The notes beneath the pieces were generated by a model. It made no database searches. It worked only from the letters and a program-made list of their open reading frames with translations, and was not told where the DNA came from. Shown piece by piece: positions 44,494-52,962 of a stretch of 64,000 nt of DNA (its first letter is position 1; every line of letters starts with the position of its first letter). The position numbers were made by a program, and so were the translations under genes. Source of the DNA: Flavobacterium sp. N2270 (lineage in GTDB: Bacteria > Bacteroidota > Bacteroidia > Flavobacteriales > Flavobacteriaceae); the NCBI RefSeq assembly GCF_025947225.1, contig NZ_CP110005.1, positions 930,001-994,000 on the forward strand, read 5' to 3'.

Positions 44494-47253
44494 TTAAAAT
44501 TTATAATTAAGTGATAAGCTTGTGTTTATACCTTTTTTAAAGGATTGAATTGTAATATCGCTGTTTGGGTTTTCCTGAACCATTTTAAAATCAGGATTTA
44601 ATAAGTTTTTAGCAGATAACCCAATACCTAGGTTTTTAGTCAATTTAGATTTTAAGATAAAGTCAAGAGAACCAATAGATTTTTCAACAATATTTCCTCT
44701 TCCTTGAGTTCCAATTGCGTAAATTTTATCTGAATAAGTAGAGTAAGCAATTGTAGCCATTAAGTTAGTTTCTGTTTTTTTCCATTCTTTAAGAAAAGTA
44801 ACATCCGCATTTATTAATAAATCTGAAGCTCCAGAAAACGATGTGTTTTTTTCAGTAAAAGTGGTATTAAATGCAGTTTCGTTTGCTACTTTTTCATTAT
44901 CTAATTCCTGATTAGTGTACATGTATGAAATGTTTAATCCTCCAGAAATGTTATTGTTGATAGTTTCATTACTTCTGTTATAAAGTATTTTTTTACCTTC
45001 AAATTCAATTCCTGCTGCGTAACCCCAATCTCCAGTGTTTACATAAGAAATATCATTACTTGATGATGCAATAGTAACTTCGTTCATAGGGTTTTGAATA
45101 TATTTACCAAAACCAGTTATTGCAATTACTTCTTCATTTTTAGGAAAATATTCCCATTTTAAGTCAAAGTTGTAATCATCTGAAGGATATAAATCTTTAT
45201 TACCAATTTTTTGTTGGTTTATTTCTTCGTAGATAAATGGAGCTGTTTCTTTAAATTGAGGTAAAGTATAAGTTTTACTTGCGCCAAATCTTAAGTTTTG
45301 TTTGTCGTTAAGTTCATATTTTGCAGTAACATTTGGTAACACTCCTACTTTTGTAAAGTAGTTTTTATCGCCAATAGGATCTACTTGAGTTTGCCATTCT
45401 ACGCTTTGGTAAATTTGATCAGAACGAAGTCCAACTACAGCGAAGAATTTTTTTGAAAATTGATATTCTACAGATCCAAAAGCACTACTTATAAATTGTA
45501 GCCCTGAATAAGTTTGTGGATTTAAAGCGTTTGGACTATTAACACCTCCATTATAAGTATTAATTGTAAAGTATCCGTTATTAAAGTTTGTTTCGTTGAA
45601 ATAGGCATCAATATTATTTGGGTCTATGATTGTTGTAGTTGCGCCAGGAGTTAAAGCATTAATTTTAAAGTTAAACTGAGTAGCTTCAAAATCTCTAGAT
45701 TTATATTTTCCATTATAACCAATAGTTATTTTTCCTTTAAATTCATCTTCTTTTTTCGCAAATTTATAATCTCCAGAAAGGCTTACGGCATATTCGTCTT
45801 CAGTTAGCTTCTGGTAATATCTTTGATTATCTGAAGCAGAGTTATTAGCAATTACAAAGTCATTTGTGCTATTTCTTTTAAGAGTGTTTGTAGTTCTATC
45901 TGGCATATCTCCTTTTACTTGGTTGTATGAGATTCCCCAGTTTGCAGAATATCTATCTTTATATTTGTGCTCACCAAGCAATTGGTTTATAAAAATAGAG
46001 TTTTTAATGTATTCATTTCTTCTTATAAAACCATCTTCTTGAGTAACATCGGCAACAAAACCATTGTATTCTTTTAGTGATTGAGATGATGAATTGATAA
46101 ATACACTATTGTATTTTATTTTATGATTGTTGTTAATTTTAAATCCTAAATTAAATAAACCTGTAGTATTAGTATTGTAACCAAAAGATTCATATTTGTT
46201 AAAATCTTTAGTAGCAACTCCTTCAGCGTTTACAGATCTTGCTATTCCGTTTTTAATTGCAGTATATTCATTGTCAAATGAAACAGAAGCAAATAAACTT
46301 AATCTACTAACTTCCCCTAAATTAAACCGTTTTCCTCCAGCTAAGCTTAAACCAGAAGCCCATGGAGATTCTTTATGTGGATTTAAACTATTCTCAAAAT
46401 TATAACTTGATAATACATTTGAAGGTACACTTGAATTGTGAAAGCCTAAAAATGAAGGGCCGTCTTGTAATCTGAAATTTTTATTTGATACTGCATTTGT
46501 GTTAATGGCAGATTTTAATCCAAATGCTAAAAATCCTGAGCCATTATAATCTTTAGACATTATGTCTATGTTTCCACCTGCAAAATCACCATACATTCTA
46601 CTGTTATATACTTTGTCAATAGAAACGTATTCAACAATATCTGTAGAGAAAATACCTAAATCTATATTCTTTTTTTCAGGGTCGTTTGAAGGAATAGGAA
46701 GTCCATTCATAGAAGTAGAATTGTATCTATCTCCAAGACCTCTAACATAAATACTTCCAGAACCTTCTTGTTTTGAGATTCCTGTTGTTTTTGTTACTGC
46801 TGCTGCAACGTCACTAACTCCTTTTTTAGAAAGTTCCTGTGCTCCAATACTTTGTTTAATTTCAACAGATTTTTGTTGTTCATTTAATAAAGCAGATTCA
46901 CTTTCTTTAGAAACGGTATGTACCACCACCACATCATTTAATTGAACACCACTTGCTTCAAGAGTATGGTTAATGGTTACAGTTTGATTTGCTTTTAACG
47001 TAAAAGGGAACTCTTTAGTTTCATAACCAAGATAGTTTACAATTAAAGTATAGCTTCCTGGTTTAAGTGATATTGAGTATTTTCCAAAATCATCTGTAGA
47101 AGTCCCTATAGTTGTTCCTTTAATAAGAACGTTTGCAAAAACTAAAGGTTCATTGTCATATTCTTTGTCTAAAATAGTTCCGGTTACTCTACCATTTTGA
47201 GAAAACCCTATTAGACTAAATAATAAAAATAATAGTAACGAATTGAATTTCAT
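44494..47253 (-). CDS. TonB-dependent receptor with carboxypeptidase-regulatory domain
   Basis: A 919-residue outer-membrane transporter. Signal peptide 1-18 (FSQ), N-terminal regulatory-like beta sandwich (about 20-105; GRVTGTILDKEYDNEPLVFANV), plug (about 125-250; SIYVRGLGDRYNSTSMNGLP, DFAGGNIDIMSK) and a 22-strand-type barrel ending LSLNYKF. No SusD-type partner is present, so it is not a standard polysaccharide utilisation pair. It is divergent from a PhoB-like regulator with a repeat array between them, which suggests phosphate or another limiting nutrient as substrate. Confidence 0.92.
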   Translation of the reverse strand: MKFNSLLLFLLFSLIGFSQNGRVTGTILDKEYDNEPLVFANVLIKGTTIGTSTDDFGKYSISLKPGSYTLIVNYLGYETKEFPFTLKANQTVTINHTLEASGVQLNDVVVVHTVSKESESALLNEQQKSVEIKQSIGAQELSKKGVSDVAAAVTKTTGISKQEGSGSIYVRGLGDRYNSTSMNGLPIPSNDPEKKNIDLGIFSTDIVEYVSIDKVYNSRMYGDFAGGNIDIMSKDYNGSGFLAFGLKSAINTNAVSNKNFRLQDGPSFLGFHNSSVPSNVLSSYNFENSLNPHKESPWASGLSLAGGKRFNLGEVSRLSLFASVSFDNEYTAIKNGIARSVNAEGVATKDFNKYESFGYNTNTTGLFNLGFKINNNHKIKYNSVFINSSSQSLKEYNGFVADVTQEDGFIRRNEYIKNSIFINQLLGEHKYKDRYSANWGISYNQVKGDMPDRTTNTLKRNSTNDFVIANNSASDNQRYYQKLTEDEYAVSLSGDYKFAKKEDEFKGKITIGYNGKYKSRDFEATQFNFKINALTPGATTTIIDPNNIDAYFNETNFNNGYFTINTYNGGVNSPNALNPQTYSGLQFISSAFGSVEYQFSKKFFAVVGLRSDQIYQSVEWQTQVDPIGDKNYFTKVGVLPNVTAKYELNDKQNLRFGASKTYTLPQFKETAPFIYEEINQQKIGNKDLYPSDDYNFDLKWEYFPKNEEVIAITGFGKYIQNPMNEVTIASSSNDISYVNTGDWGYAAGIEFEGKKILYNRSNETINNNISGGLNISYMYTNQELDNEKVANETAFNTTFTEKNTSFSGASDLLINADVTFLKEWKKTETNLMATIAYSTYSDKIYAIGTQGRGNIVEKSIGSLDFILKSKLTKNLGIGLSAKNLLNPDFKMVQENPNSDITIQSFKKGINTSLSLNYKF

Positions 47254-47276
47254 GTTGTGTTGTTCTAATTTTGATG

Positions 47277-47284
47277 CAAAGAAA
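47277..47284 (-). promoter_or_regulatory. Possible -7 element of the TonB receptor
   Basis: Minus-strand TTTCTTTG differs at one position from TAnnTTTG, 23 bases before the ATG. The -33 region falls on the TGTTA array. Confidence 0.35.
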
Positions 47285-47295
47285 CCGCGAGAAAA

Positions 47296-47353
47296 TTAAC
47301 AGACTGTTAACGTCGTGTTATGCTTGTATGTAAAAAGTGTTATTAAAATGTTA
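47296..47353. promoter_or_regulatory. Pho-box-like array in the TonB receptor / phoB intergenic region
   Basis: Four exact TGTTA half-sites start at 47305, 47316, 47338 and 47349: pairs with 11-base spacing, and the two pairs are 22 bases apart, so all are in the same helical register. A fifth TGTTA (47368) is out of phase. A 15-bp palindrome TTAACAGACTGTTAA (47296-47310) overlaps the first. 11-bp direct repeats are the known target type of PhoB/PhoP regulators, and B. subtilis PhoP boxes read TTAACA, the complement of TGTTAA. Confidence 0.6.
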
Positions 47354-47399
47354 TGACATTAAATAATTGTTAAGTGAATTATTTACTTATATTTTGTTT

Positions 47400-47407
47400 T
47401 ATCTTTA
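47400..47407 (+). promoter_or_regulatory. Possible -7 element of the two-component operon
   Basis: TATCTTTA differs at one position from TAnnTTTG and lies 24 bases before the response-regulator ATG. Confidence 0.35.
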
Positions 47408-47431
47408 CTAACTGAAACTTAATTTAAAGAA

Positions 47432-48115
47432 ATGAATAATCAAGAAATTACGATTTTATTAGTAGATGATGAACCAGATATATTAGAAATTGTAGGTTAT
47501 AATTTATCTCAAGAAGGTTATAAGATTATTACAGCTTCAAATGGTAAAGAGGCTGTTTCAACTGCAAAAAAAGAAACTCCACAATTAATAATTATGGATG
47601 TAATGATGCCAGAAATGGACGGTATAGAAGCTTGTGAAAAAATTAGACAAGTTCCCGAGTTACAAAATACAATCATTACTTTTTTAACAGCTCGTTCAGA
47701 AGATTATTCTCAAATGGCAGGGTTTGATGCAGGAGCTGATGATTATATCTCAAAACCTATCAAGCCAAGAATTTTAGTTAGTAAAGTAAAAGCGTTATTG
47801 AGAAGAGTCAAGGATAATGCTGAAGTTTCGGATATTTTAAATGTTGGCGGAATAGAAATAAATAGAGAAGAATATAAAATTGTAAAGGAAGGTGAAGAAA
47901 TTTCTTTGCCAAGAAAAGAGTTTGAATTATTCTACTTACTAGCAACAAAACCAGGAAAGGTTTTTACAAGAGAAGAAATTTTAGATAAAGTTTGGGGCAA
48001 TGAAGTTATTGTGGGAGGAAGAACTATTGATGTTCATATTAGAAAGCTTAGAGAGAAAATTGGAGATGAGTTTTTTAAAACCATAAAAGGAGTAGGTTAT
48101 AAAATTGAATTTTAA
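47432..48115 (+). CDS. PhoB-like OmpR-family response regulator
   Basis: A 227-residue two-component regulator. Receiver domain (about 6-120) with the acidic pocket D12-D13, phosphoacceptor D56 (IIMDVMMPEMDG), Thr in FLTAR and Lys in ISKPIKPR. A winged-helix DNA-binding domain (about 130-227) ends with the recognition region GGRTIDVHIRKLREKIG and TIKGVGYKIEF. The PhoB subgroup fits best and agrees with the 11-bp repeat array upstream. Overlaps the kinase gene by 1 base. Confidence 0.88.
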   Translation: MNNQEITILLVDDEPDILEIVGYNLSQEGYKIITASNGKEAVSTAKKETPQLIIMDVMMPEMDGIEACEKIRQVPELQNTIITFLTARSEDYSQMAGFDAGADDYISKPIKPRILVSKVKALLRRVKDNAEVSDILNVGGIEINREEYKIVKEGEEISLPRKEFELFYLLATKPGKVFTREEILDKVWGNEVIVGGRTIDVHIRKLREKIGDEFFKTIKGVGYKIEF

Positions 48116-49158
48116 TGAGTTTTAATTTTAAAAAATCATATAAATTCGCTACTTTTTCAGCTATTTTCATTAGCTTGTTTTTATTAATCTTATTTTTGTT
48201 TTTTCATTTTTTTATTGCAGAAATAAGCTTTCATCTTATCTTTTTTATTGTTTTTTCATCGTTTATTTTTTCTTTTTTTGCTCTTCAGTATAGAGTTGAA
48301 AAATTTATATATCAAAGAGTAAAAAAAATATACGATGATGTTTCTTTATTAGAAACAAGCTCTTTTAGAAATCAATCTATAACCACGGATATGGCAACTT
48401 TAACTAAAGAGGTTCAAAAGTTTGCAAAAGATAAAAAACTCGAAATAGAAACGTTGAAAATTCGAGAAGAGTATAGAAGAGAGTTTTTAGGAAATGTTTC
48501 TCATGAATTAAAAACTCCTTTATTTACAGTTCAGGGCTATTTATTAACATTGTTAGATGGAGCAATGGACGATAAAAACATTCGAAAAAAATATTTACAA
48601 AGAGCAGAAAAAGGTGTAGAAAGGCTTATTTATATTGTAAAAGACTTAGATATGATAACAAAGTTAGAAACAGGCGATTTAAACCTTGATCTTTCTGAAT
48701 TTGATATTATTGAAGTCATTCAAAATGTTTTTGATTTACTCGAAATGAGAGCTGCTAAAAAAAATATCACACTTACTTTTGATACTAAATATAAAGAAAA
48801 AATAGTGGTTTTTGCAGATCAAGAAAAAATTCAACAAGTGGTTACTAATTTGGTTATGAACTCTATTAAATATGGTAAAGAAAAAGGTACTACAGAAGTT
48901 AGTGTTGAAAATTTAGTAAATAATAAGGTTATCGTTAGGATTACTGATAATGGGGAAGGAATTGAAAAGAAACATATTTCAAGACTTTTTGAACGCTTTT
49001 ATAGAGTAGATAAAAGTGGAGCAAGAAGCGAAGGTGGTTCAGGACTTGGATTAGCTATTGTAAAACATATTGTAGAAGGACATAATGAGAAAATTTACAT
49101 AGAAAGTGAATTTGGAGTAGGTTCTGAGTTTTCATTTACTTTAGAAAAGGTCAAATAA
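48115..49158 (+). CDS. PhoR-like sensor histidine kinase
   Basis: A 347-residue membrane kinase. Two helices (about 11-33 and 37-60) are joined by only a few residues, so there is no periplasmic sensing domain. The dimerisation/phosphoacceptor helix has FLGNVSHELKTPL, and the ATPase domain has N box NLVMNSIKYG, G1 DNGEGI, F box RLFERFYRVD and G2 GGSGLGLAIV. Like PhoR it may sense through a transporter (for example PstSCAB-PhoU) rather than a ligand. The 3' end overlaps the convergent transferase gene by 18 bases. Confidence 0.88.
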   Translation: MSFNFKKSYKFATFSAIFISLFLLILFLFFHFFIAEISFHLIFFIVFSSFIFSFFALQYRVEKFIYQRVKKIYDDVSLLETSSFRNQSITTDMATLTKEVQKFAKDKKLEIETLKIREEYRREFLGNVSHELKTPLFTVQGYLLTLLDGAMDDKNIRKKYLQRAEKGVERLIYIVKDLDMITKLETGDLNLDLSEFDIIEVIQNVFDLLEMRAAKKNITLTFDTKYKEKIVVFADQEKIQQVVTNLVMNSIKYGKEKGTTEVSVENLVNNKVIVRITDNGEGIEKKHISRLFERFYRVDKSGARSEGGSGLGLAIVKHIVEGHNEKIYIESEFGVGSEFSFTLEKVK

Positions 49159-50184
49159 TTCTTTCCAAGTTATTTTTTTACTATAATTTGTAAAACCTTT
49201 GTATAATTCAATTTCATCTAATTTTTTAATTGTAAAATCTTCTTGTTTGCAAGAAGGTATAATTCCTTCTTTTTTGAATTTTTTAGCTAAATATTCTTGT
49301 TCATATTGCCCAGGGGTTGCAATGAAAAATGCTTTCTTATTTAGTTTTGCTAAGTCCATAACAGTAGTGTAACCAGAACGACATAATATATGATTACTTT
49401 CATTAAAAGTGGTTTGTAATTCTCTGCTGTTCATGAAGTTGTAGTAAGTAATGTTGTTTTTAACTTCTTTAATTTGTTTTTTTTCAACTACCCCTTTAAT
49501 GAAAATTACTTTTTTAGGGTATTTTTCTAATTCTAAAATTATTTTTTCTTCTAAAATGGTTCGTTGAGGTTCTGGACCAGATAATAAAACCATTAAATCA
49601 TAAACAGTTGGCATTGGTTTTTTGCATAATCTACTTAAAGGGCCAATGTATTTTACATTTTTAATCAATTCTGTAGGATGGCCAAGTTTTCCTGATAAAT
49701 TGGGGCTGGTTTCTACATCAGGAACCCAGCATTCATCGAATTTTTGAATGTATTTCTTGTGCAATATTGTAGTTAGCCATGAAGTACTTCCTGTTAAAAC
49801 ATTTAACTGATGCGTAATAAACACAGAAGGAACTTCTTTTGAAAAAACACCTAATCTATTATCAGAAATAATTCCGTCAAAATGATAAGCGCTTATTATT
49901 TTAGCTACTGTTTTTTGCTCGTTCTGAATTGCTGAAATAATTTTAGGAATTTGAGCAATCATTTTCCATTTAAAATTTCTTCCTTTTTGAGCATATTGAA
50001 TGTTATAGGAAGGAAGTTCAAATGAAATTAGTTTTGGGAATTCTTTTTTTAATAATTCTAAAGCAACTCCATCAGATGCAATTACAGGTTCAAAACCATT
50101 ATCAATTAACCCATTAATTATAGGAATGCATCTTGTGGCATGACCAAGTCCCCAGTTTAAAGGAGCAACTAATATTTTTTTCAT
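49141..50184 (-). CDS. MurG-like glycosyltransferase family protein
   Basis: A 347-residue GT-B-fold protein. The N-terminal block APLNWGLGHATRCIPIINGL and the C-terminal HILCRSGYTTVMDLAKLNKKAFFI resemble the MurG/GT28 group in layout (glycine loop early, donor-site helix late). Donor and acceptor are unknown. It follows the LpxH-like phosphoesterase gene by 21 bases on the same strand, so a lipid or envelope sugar role is plausible. Confidence 0.8.
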   Translation of the reverse strand: MKKILVAPLNWGLGHATRCIPIINGLIDNGFEPVIASDGVALELLKKEFPKLISFELPSYNIQYAQKGRNFKWKMIAQIPKIISAIQNEQKTVAKIISAYHFDGIISDNRLGVFSKEVPSVFITHQLNVLTGSTSWLTTILHKKYIQKFDECWVPDVETSPNLSGKLGHPTELIKNVKYIGPLSRLCKKPMPTVYDLMVLLSGPEPQRTILEEKIILELEKYPKKVIFIKGVVEKKQIKEVKNNITYYNFMNSRELQTTFNESNHILCRSGYTTVMDLAKLNKKAFFIATPGQYEQEYLAKKFKKEGIIPSCKQEDFTIKKLDEIELYKGFTNYSKKITWKELFDLF

Positions 50185-50205
50185 GTATTGGAGTTCTTTA
50201 CAAAA

Positions 50206-51024
50206 TTAATTCTTTAAAACAGAAATAAATTGTTCCGCTAATTTATTTTCATATTCAAAAGTTTCTTCTTCCGCTTCTACTTTATGTAATTCATGTTTAT
50301 ACAGCTTCCATTTTTTGTTATTGTATTCAAGGGCGGTTAAATTTTCAATCCAGTCACCAGAATTTAAATATAATGTTTTCCCTTTATCATTTTCTACAAC
50401 TTCCATTTTTGGTTCGTGAATATGTCCGCATATTACATAGTCATAGTTGTTTTCAATGGCTAATTCGGTACAAACATTTTCAAAGTTGGTAATGAATTTT
50501 ACCGCCGATTTTACATTGTTTTTTATCTTTTTGGATAATGAATAAGGTTCTTTTTTCATTTTAGCCAAAACCCAATTAATAAATCGATTTATCAAAATTA
50601 ACATGTCATAACCCCAACCGCCTAATTTTGCTAACCATTTTGCATGTGTAATTGAAGCATCGAAAACATCACCATGAAATATCCATGCTTTTTTTCCATC
50701 TAAATCTAAAACTAATTTGTTAAGTAAACTTAGGTTTCCAAGATGCAAATCGGAAAACTTTCTTAAAAACTCATCATGATTACCTGTTAAGTAATACACC
50801 TTTGTTCCTTTAGAGCTCATTGAAATTATTTTTTTTATAACTTTCAAATGATCTTTAGGAAAATAAGATTTTCTAAATTGCCAAATATCAATAATATCTC
50901 CGTTTAGAATAAGCGTTTTAGGTTTAATAGAAGACAAATATTCTAATAATTCCTTTGCATGACAACCATAAGTACCTAAATGCACATCGGAAATTACAGC
51001 AAGTTCTACTTTTCGTTTCTTCAC
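50206..51024 (-). CDS. UDP-2,3-diacylglucosamine diphosphatase-like metallophosphoesterase
   Basis: A 272-residue calcineurin-like phosphoesterase. The two-metal motifs are in order: ISDVHLG (D-x-H), LNGDIIDIW (G-D), TGNHDEFL (G-N-H-D), IFHGDVFD (H-G-D) and CGHIHEP (G-H-x-H). This is the LpxH-like subgroup (UDP-2,3-diacylglucosamine to lipid X in lipid A synthesis), which is common in Bacteroidetes. The true substrate is not proven. Confidence 0.85.
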   Translation of the reverse strand: MKKRKVELAVISDVHLGTYGCHAKELLEYLSSIKPKTLILNGDIIDIWQFRKSYFPKDHLKVIKKIISMSSKGTKVYYLTGNHDEFLRKFSDLHLGNLSLLNKLVLDLDGKKAWIFHGDVFDASITHAKWLAKLGGWGYDMLILINRFINWVLAKMKKEPYSLSKKIKNNVKSAVKFITNFENVCTELAIENNYDYVICGHIHEPKMEVVENDKGKTLYLNSGDWIENLTALEYNNKKWKLYKHELHKVEAEEETFEYENKLAEQFISVLKN

Positions 51025-51101
51025 TAGAATAAATTTTTACAAAAAAAGAGATTTTTATACTTTATAAGGTTACATAAATATTATCAAAACTTTATTTTTA
51101 G

Positions 51102-51109
51102 TAGTTTTG
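51102..51109 (+). promoter_or_regulatory. -7 promoter element of trmB
   Basis: TAGTTTTG matches TAnnTTTG, 16 bases before the GTG start. Confidence 0.45.
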
Positions 51110-51125
51110 CCAAAAATAAATTGAA

Positions 51126-51800
51126 GTGGGAAGCAAAAATAAATTAAAGCGATTTAAAGAAAACGAAACATTTGCAAACGTTTTTCAACCAACAAGAGAA
51201 GAAGTAGTGGGAGGAACATTTCCTTTAAAAGGAAAGTGGAGATCAGATTTTTTTAAAAATGACAATCCAGTTGTTTTAGAATTAGGCTGTGGAAAAGGAG
51301 AATATTCTGTTGGCCTGGCTAAATTAAATCCCAACAAAAATTTTATTGGTATCGATATAAAAGGGGCTCGTTTTTGGCGTGGAGCTAAAACGGCTATTGA
51401 AGACAGCATGAATAATGTTGCCTTTTTGCGAACTCAAATTGAACTTATTGAGCATTGTTTTGCTAAAGATGAGGTTGATGAAATTTGGATTACTTTCCCA
51501 GATCCACAAATAAAATACAAGCGTACTAAGCATAGAATGACAAATGCAGAATTTCTAGAAAACTATAAAAAAGTTTTAAAACCAAACGGATTAATGCATT
51601 TAAAAACAGATAGTGAATTTATGCACGGATATACTCTTGGTTTGTTACACGGAGCAGGTCATGAAGTTATTTATGCTAATCATAATGTGTATAAAAATGA
51701 AGGTGCACCAAAAGAAGTTACAAGTATTCAAACCTTTTATGAAGGTCAATATTTAGAAATTAACAAAGCAATTACGTATATTCAATTTCGTATTAAGTAA
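51126..51800 (+). CDS. trmB: tRNA (guanine(46)-N7)-methyltransferase
   Basis: A 224-residue SAM-dependent methyltransferase making m7G46 in tRNAs. SAM motif VVLELGCGKGEYSVGLA, then FIGIDIKGARFWRGAK, and the TrmB signature IWITFPDPQIKYKRTKHRMT. Full length. The start codon is GTG (MGSKNKLKRFKEN), with no in-frame ATG before the SAM motif. Followed after 55 bases by the LysE gene. Confidence 0.95.
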   Translation: MGSKNKLKRFKENETFANVFQPTREEVVGGTFPLKGKWRSDFFKNDNPVVLELGCGKGEYSVGLAKLNPNKNFIGIDIKGARFWRGAKTAIEDSMNNVAFLRTQIELIEHCFAKDEVDEIWITFPDPQIKYKRTKHRMTNAEFLENYKKVLKPNGLMHLKTDSEFMHGYTLGLLHGAGHEVIYANHNVYKNEGAPKEVTSIQTFYEGQYLEINKAITYIQFRIK

Positions 51801-51855
51801 TAAAAGTTACCTTATAGCAGAAAAGCATCATATAAATTTGTAATAAAACAATGAA

Positions 51856-52482
51856 ATGGGATTAATAGCAGATTTTATAGCAGGATATTTAGTGGCTTTT
51901 GCAGGTTTTTTTGCGCCTGGAATGCTAAATGTTTTAGCGGCTAAAATAAGTATTACCGAAAGTAAAAGAGCGGCATTATTATTTATTTTCGGGACTCTAA
52001 CAATTGTTTTGTTGCAAGCTTTTACGGGTGTTTATTTCGCTAAATTTTTAGATAGTCATCCTAGTGTTAGTGATACTTTAAAGAAATTTGGTACTGTAAT
52101 TTTTGTAATTCTTACAATTGCTTTTTTACTTAAAGGTTTTCAAACCAAAAAACCTAAGAAAGAGATTGAGATAAAATCAAAACAGAATCGTTATGTTTAC
52201 GGACTTATGATGGGGAGTTTTAATATGTTTGCAATTCCATTTTTTGCCATTTCAAGTTTAACTTTAGCGTCAAAAGATCTTTTTGATTTTTCATTAACTT
52301 CAATAATTGTATTTTCAATTGCCGCTGTTTTAGGAACATTTACTATTTTCTACAGCTATGCCGTTTTTTTTAAAAAGATAGAAAATAAAGTAGATGTTTT
52401 GATTAATAATATTTATTTTATTTTAGCTGGTTTTACGGGTTTTGTGGCAATTCTTTCTATTTACAAAATGATCAATGCTTAA
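51856..52482 (+). CDS. LysE/RhtB family translocator
   Basis: A 208-residue inner-membrane protein with six predicted helices. N-terminal FIAGYLVAFAGFFAPGMLNVLAAKIS contains the APGM block in the place of the LysE family's (A/S)PGP motif. The family exports amino acids and related solutes; the cargo is not known here. The alkyltransferase-like gene begins 3 bases after its stop. Confidence 0.82.
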   Translation: MGLIADFIAGYLVAFAGFFAPGMLNVLAAKISITESKRAALLFIFGTLTIVLLQAFTGVYFAKFLDSHPSVSDTLKKFGTVIFVILTIAFLLKGFQTKKPKKEIEIKSKQNRYVYGLMMGSFNMFAIPFFAISSLTLASKDLFDFSLTSIIVFSIAAVLGTFTIFYSYAVFFKKIENKVDVLINNIYFILAGFTGFVAILSIYKMINA

Positions 52483-52485
52483 CGA

Positions 52486-52827
52486 TTGATAAAAAAGAAT
52501 CCAAATAACGAAAATTTCTTCGAACGTGTTTACGAAATTGCACGTCAAATTCCTTACGGAAAAGTCACTTCTTATGGTGCAATTGCAAAAGCATTAGGTG
52601 CTGCTCGTTCTGCAAGAATGGTAGGTTGGGCAATGAATGCTTCGCATAATAGGGAAGATGTTCCTGCGCACAGAGTCGTAAATCGACTAGGTCTTTTGTC
52701 TGGAAAGCACCATTTTAATGGAACAAACTTAATGCAGCAATTATTAGAATCTGAAGGTGTAGAAGTGGTTGATAACCAAATTGTCGATTTCCAAAAATAT
52801 TTTTGGGAGCCAGATATTAATTCTTAG
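52486..52827 (+). CDS. Alkyltransferase-like protein (MGMT family, no active Cys)
   Basis: A 113-residue protein matching the DNA-binding domain of O6-alkylguanine-DNA alkyltransferase: ARQIPYGKVTSYGAIAKALG and ARMVGWAMNAS. The active-site PCHR is P60-A61-H62-R63, so it cannot accept alkyl groups. Proteins of this kind (ATL) flag O6-alkylguanine for nucleotide excision repair; most known ones carry Trp rather than Ala at this position. The start is TTG: a stop lies two codons upstream and no early in-frame ATG exists. Confidence 0.88.
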   Translation: MIKKNPNNENFFERVYEIARQIPYGKVTSYGAIAKALGAARSARMVGWAMNASHNREDVPAHRVVNRLGLLSGKHHFNGTNLMQQLLESEGVEVVDNQIVDFQKYFWEPDINS

Positions 52828-52902
52828 GAACTTGACTTATAAGGATGTAATTTTCACAAAACTTTACAACTTATAACTTTATTACATTACAACTATATTC
52901 TT

Positions 52903-52910
52903 TATCTTTG
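52903..52910 (+). promoter_or_regulatory. -7 promoter element of the Mrp-NifU operon
   Basis: TATCTTTG matches TAnnTTTG and leaves a leader of about 50 bases before the Mrp ATG. Confidence 0.5.
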
Positions 52911-52962
52911 CAATCTTAAATCAGTTTAAATAAAGTTAACACAACTTTTCAAGGTTATACAA

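Noticed and set aside
44494..47253. Polysaccharide utilisation locus (SusC/SusD)
   Set aside because: The receptor has the regulatory-like N-domain, but the partner lipoprotein is a beta-helix protein, not an all-helical SusD, and there is no glycoside hydrolase nearby.
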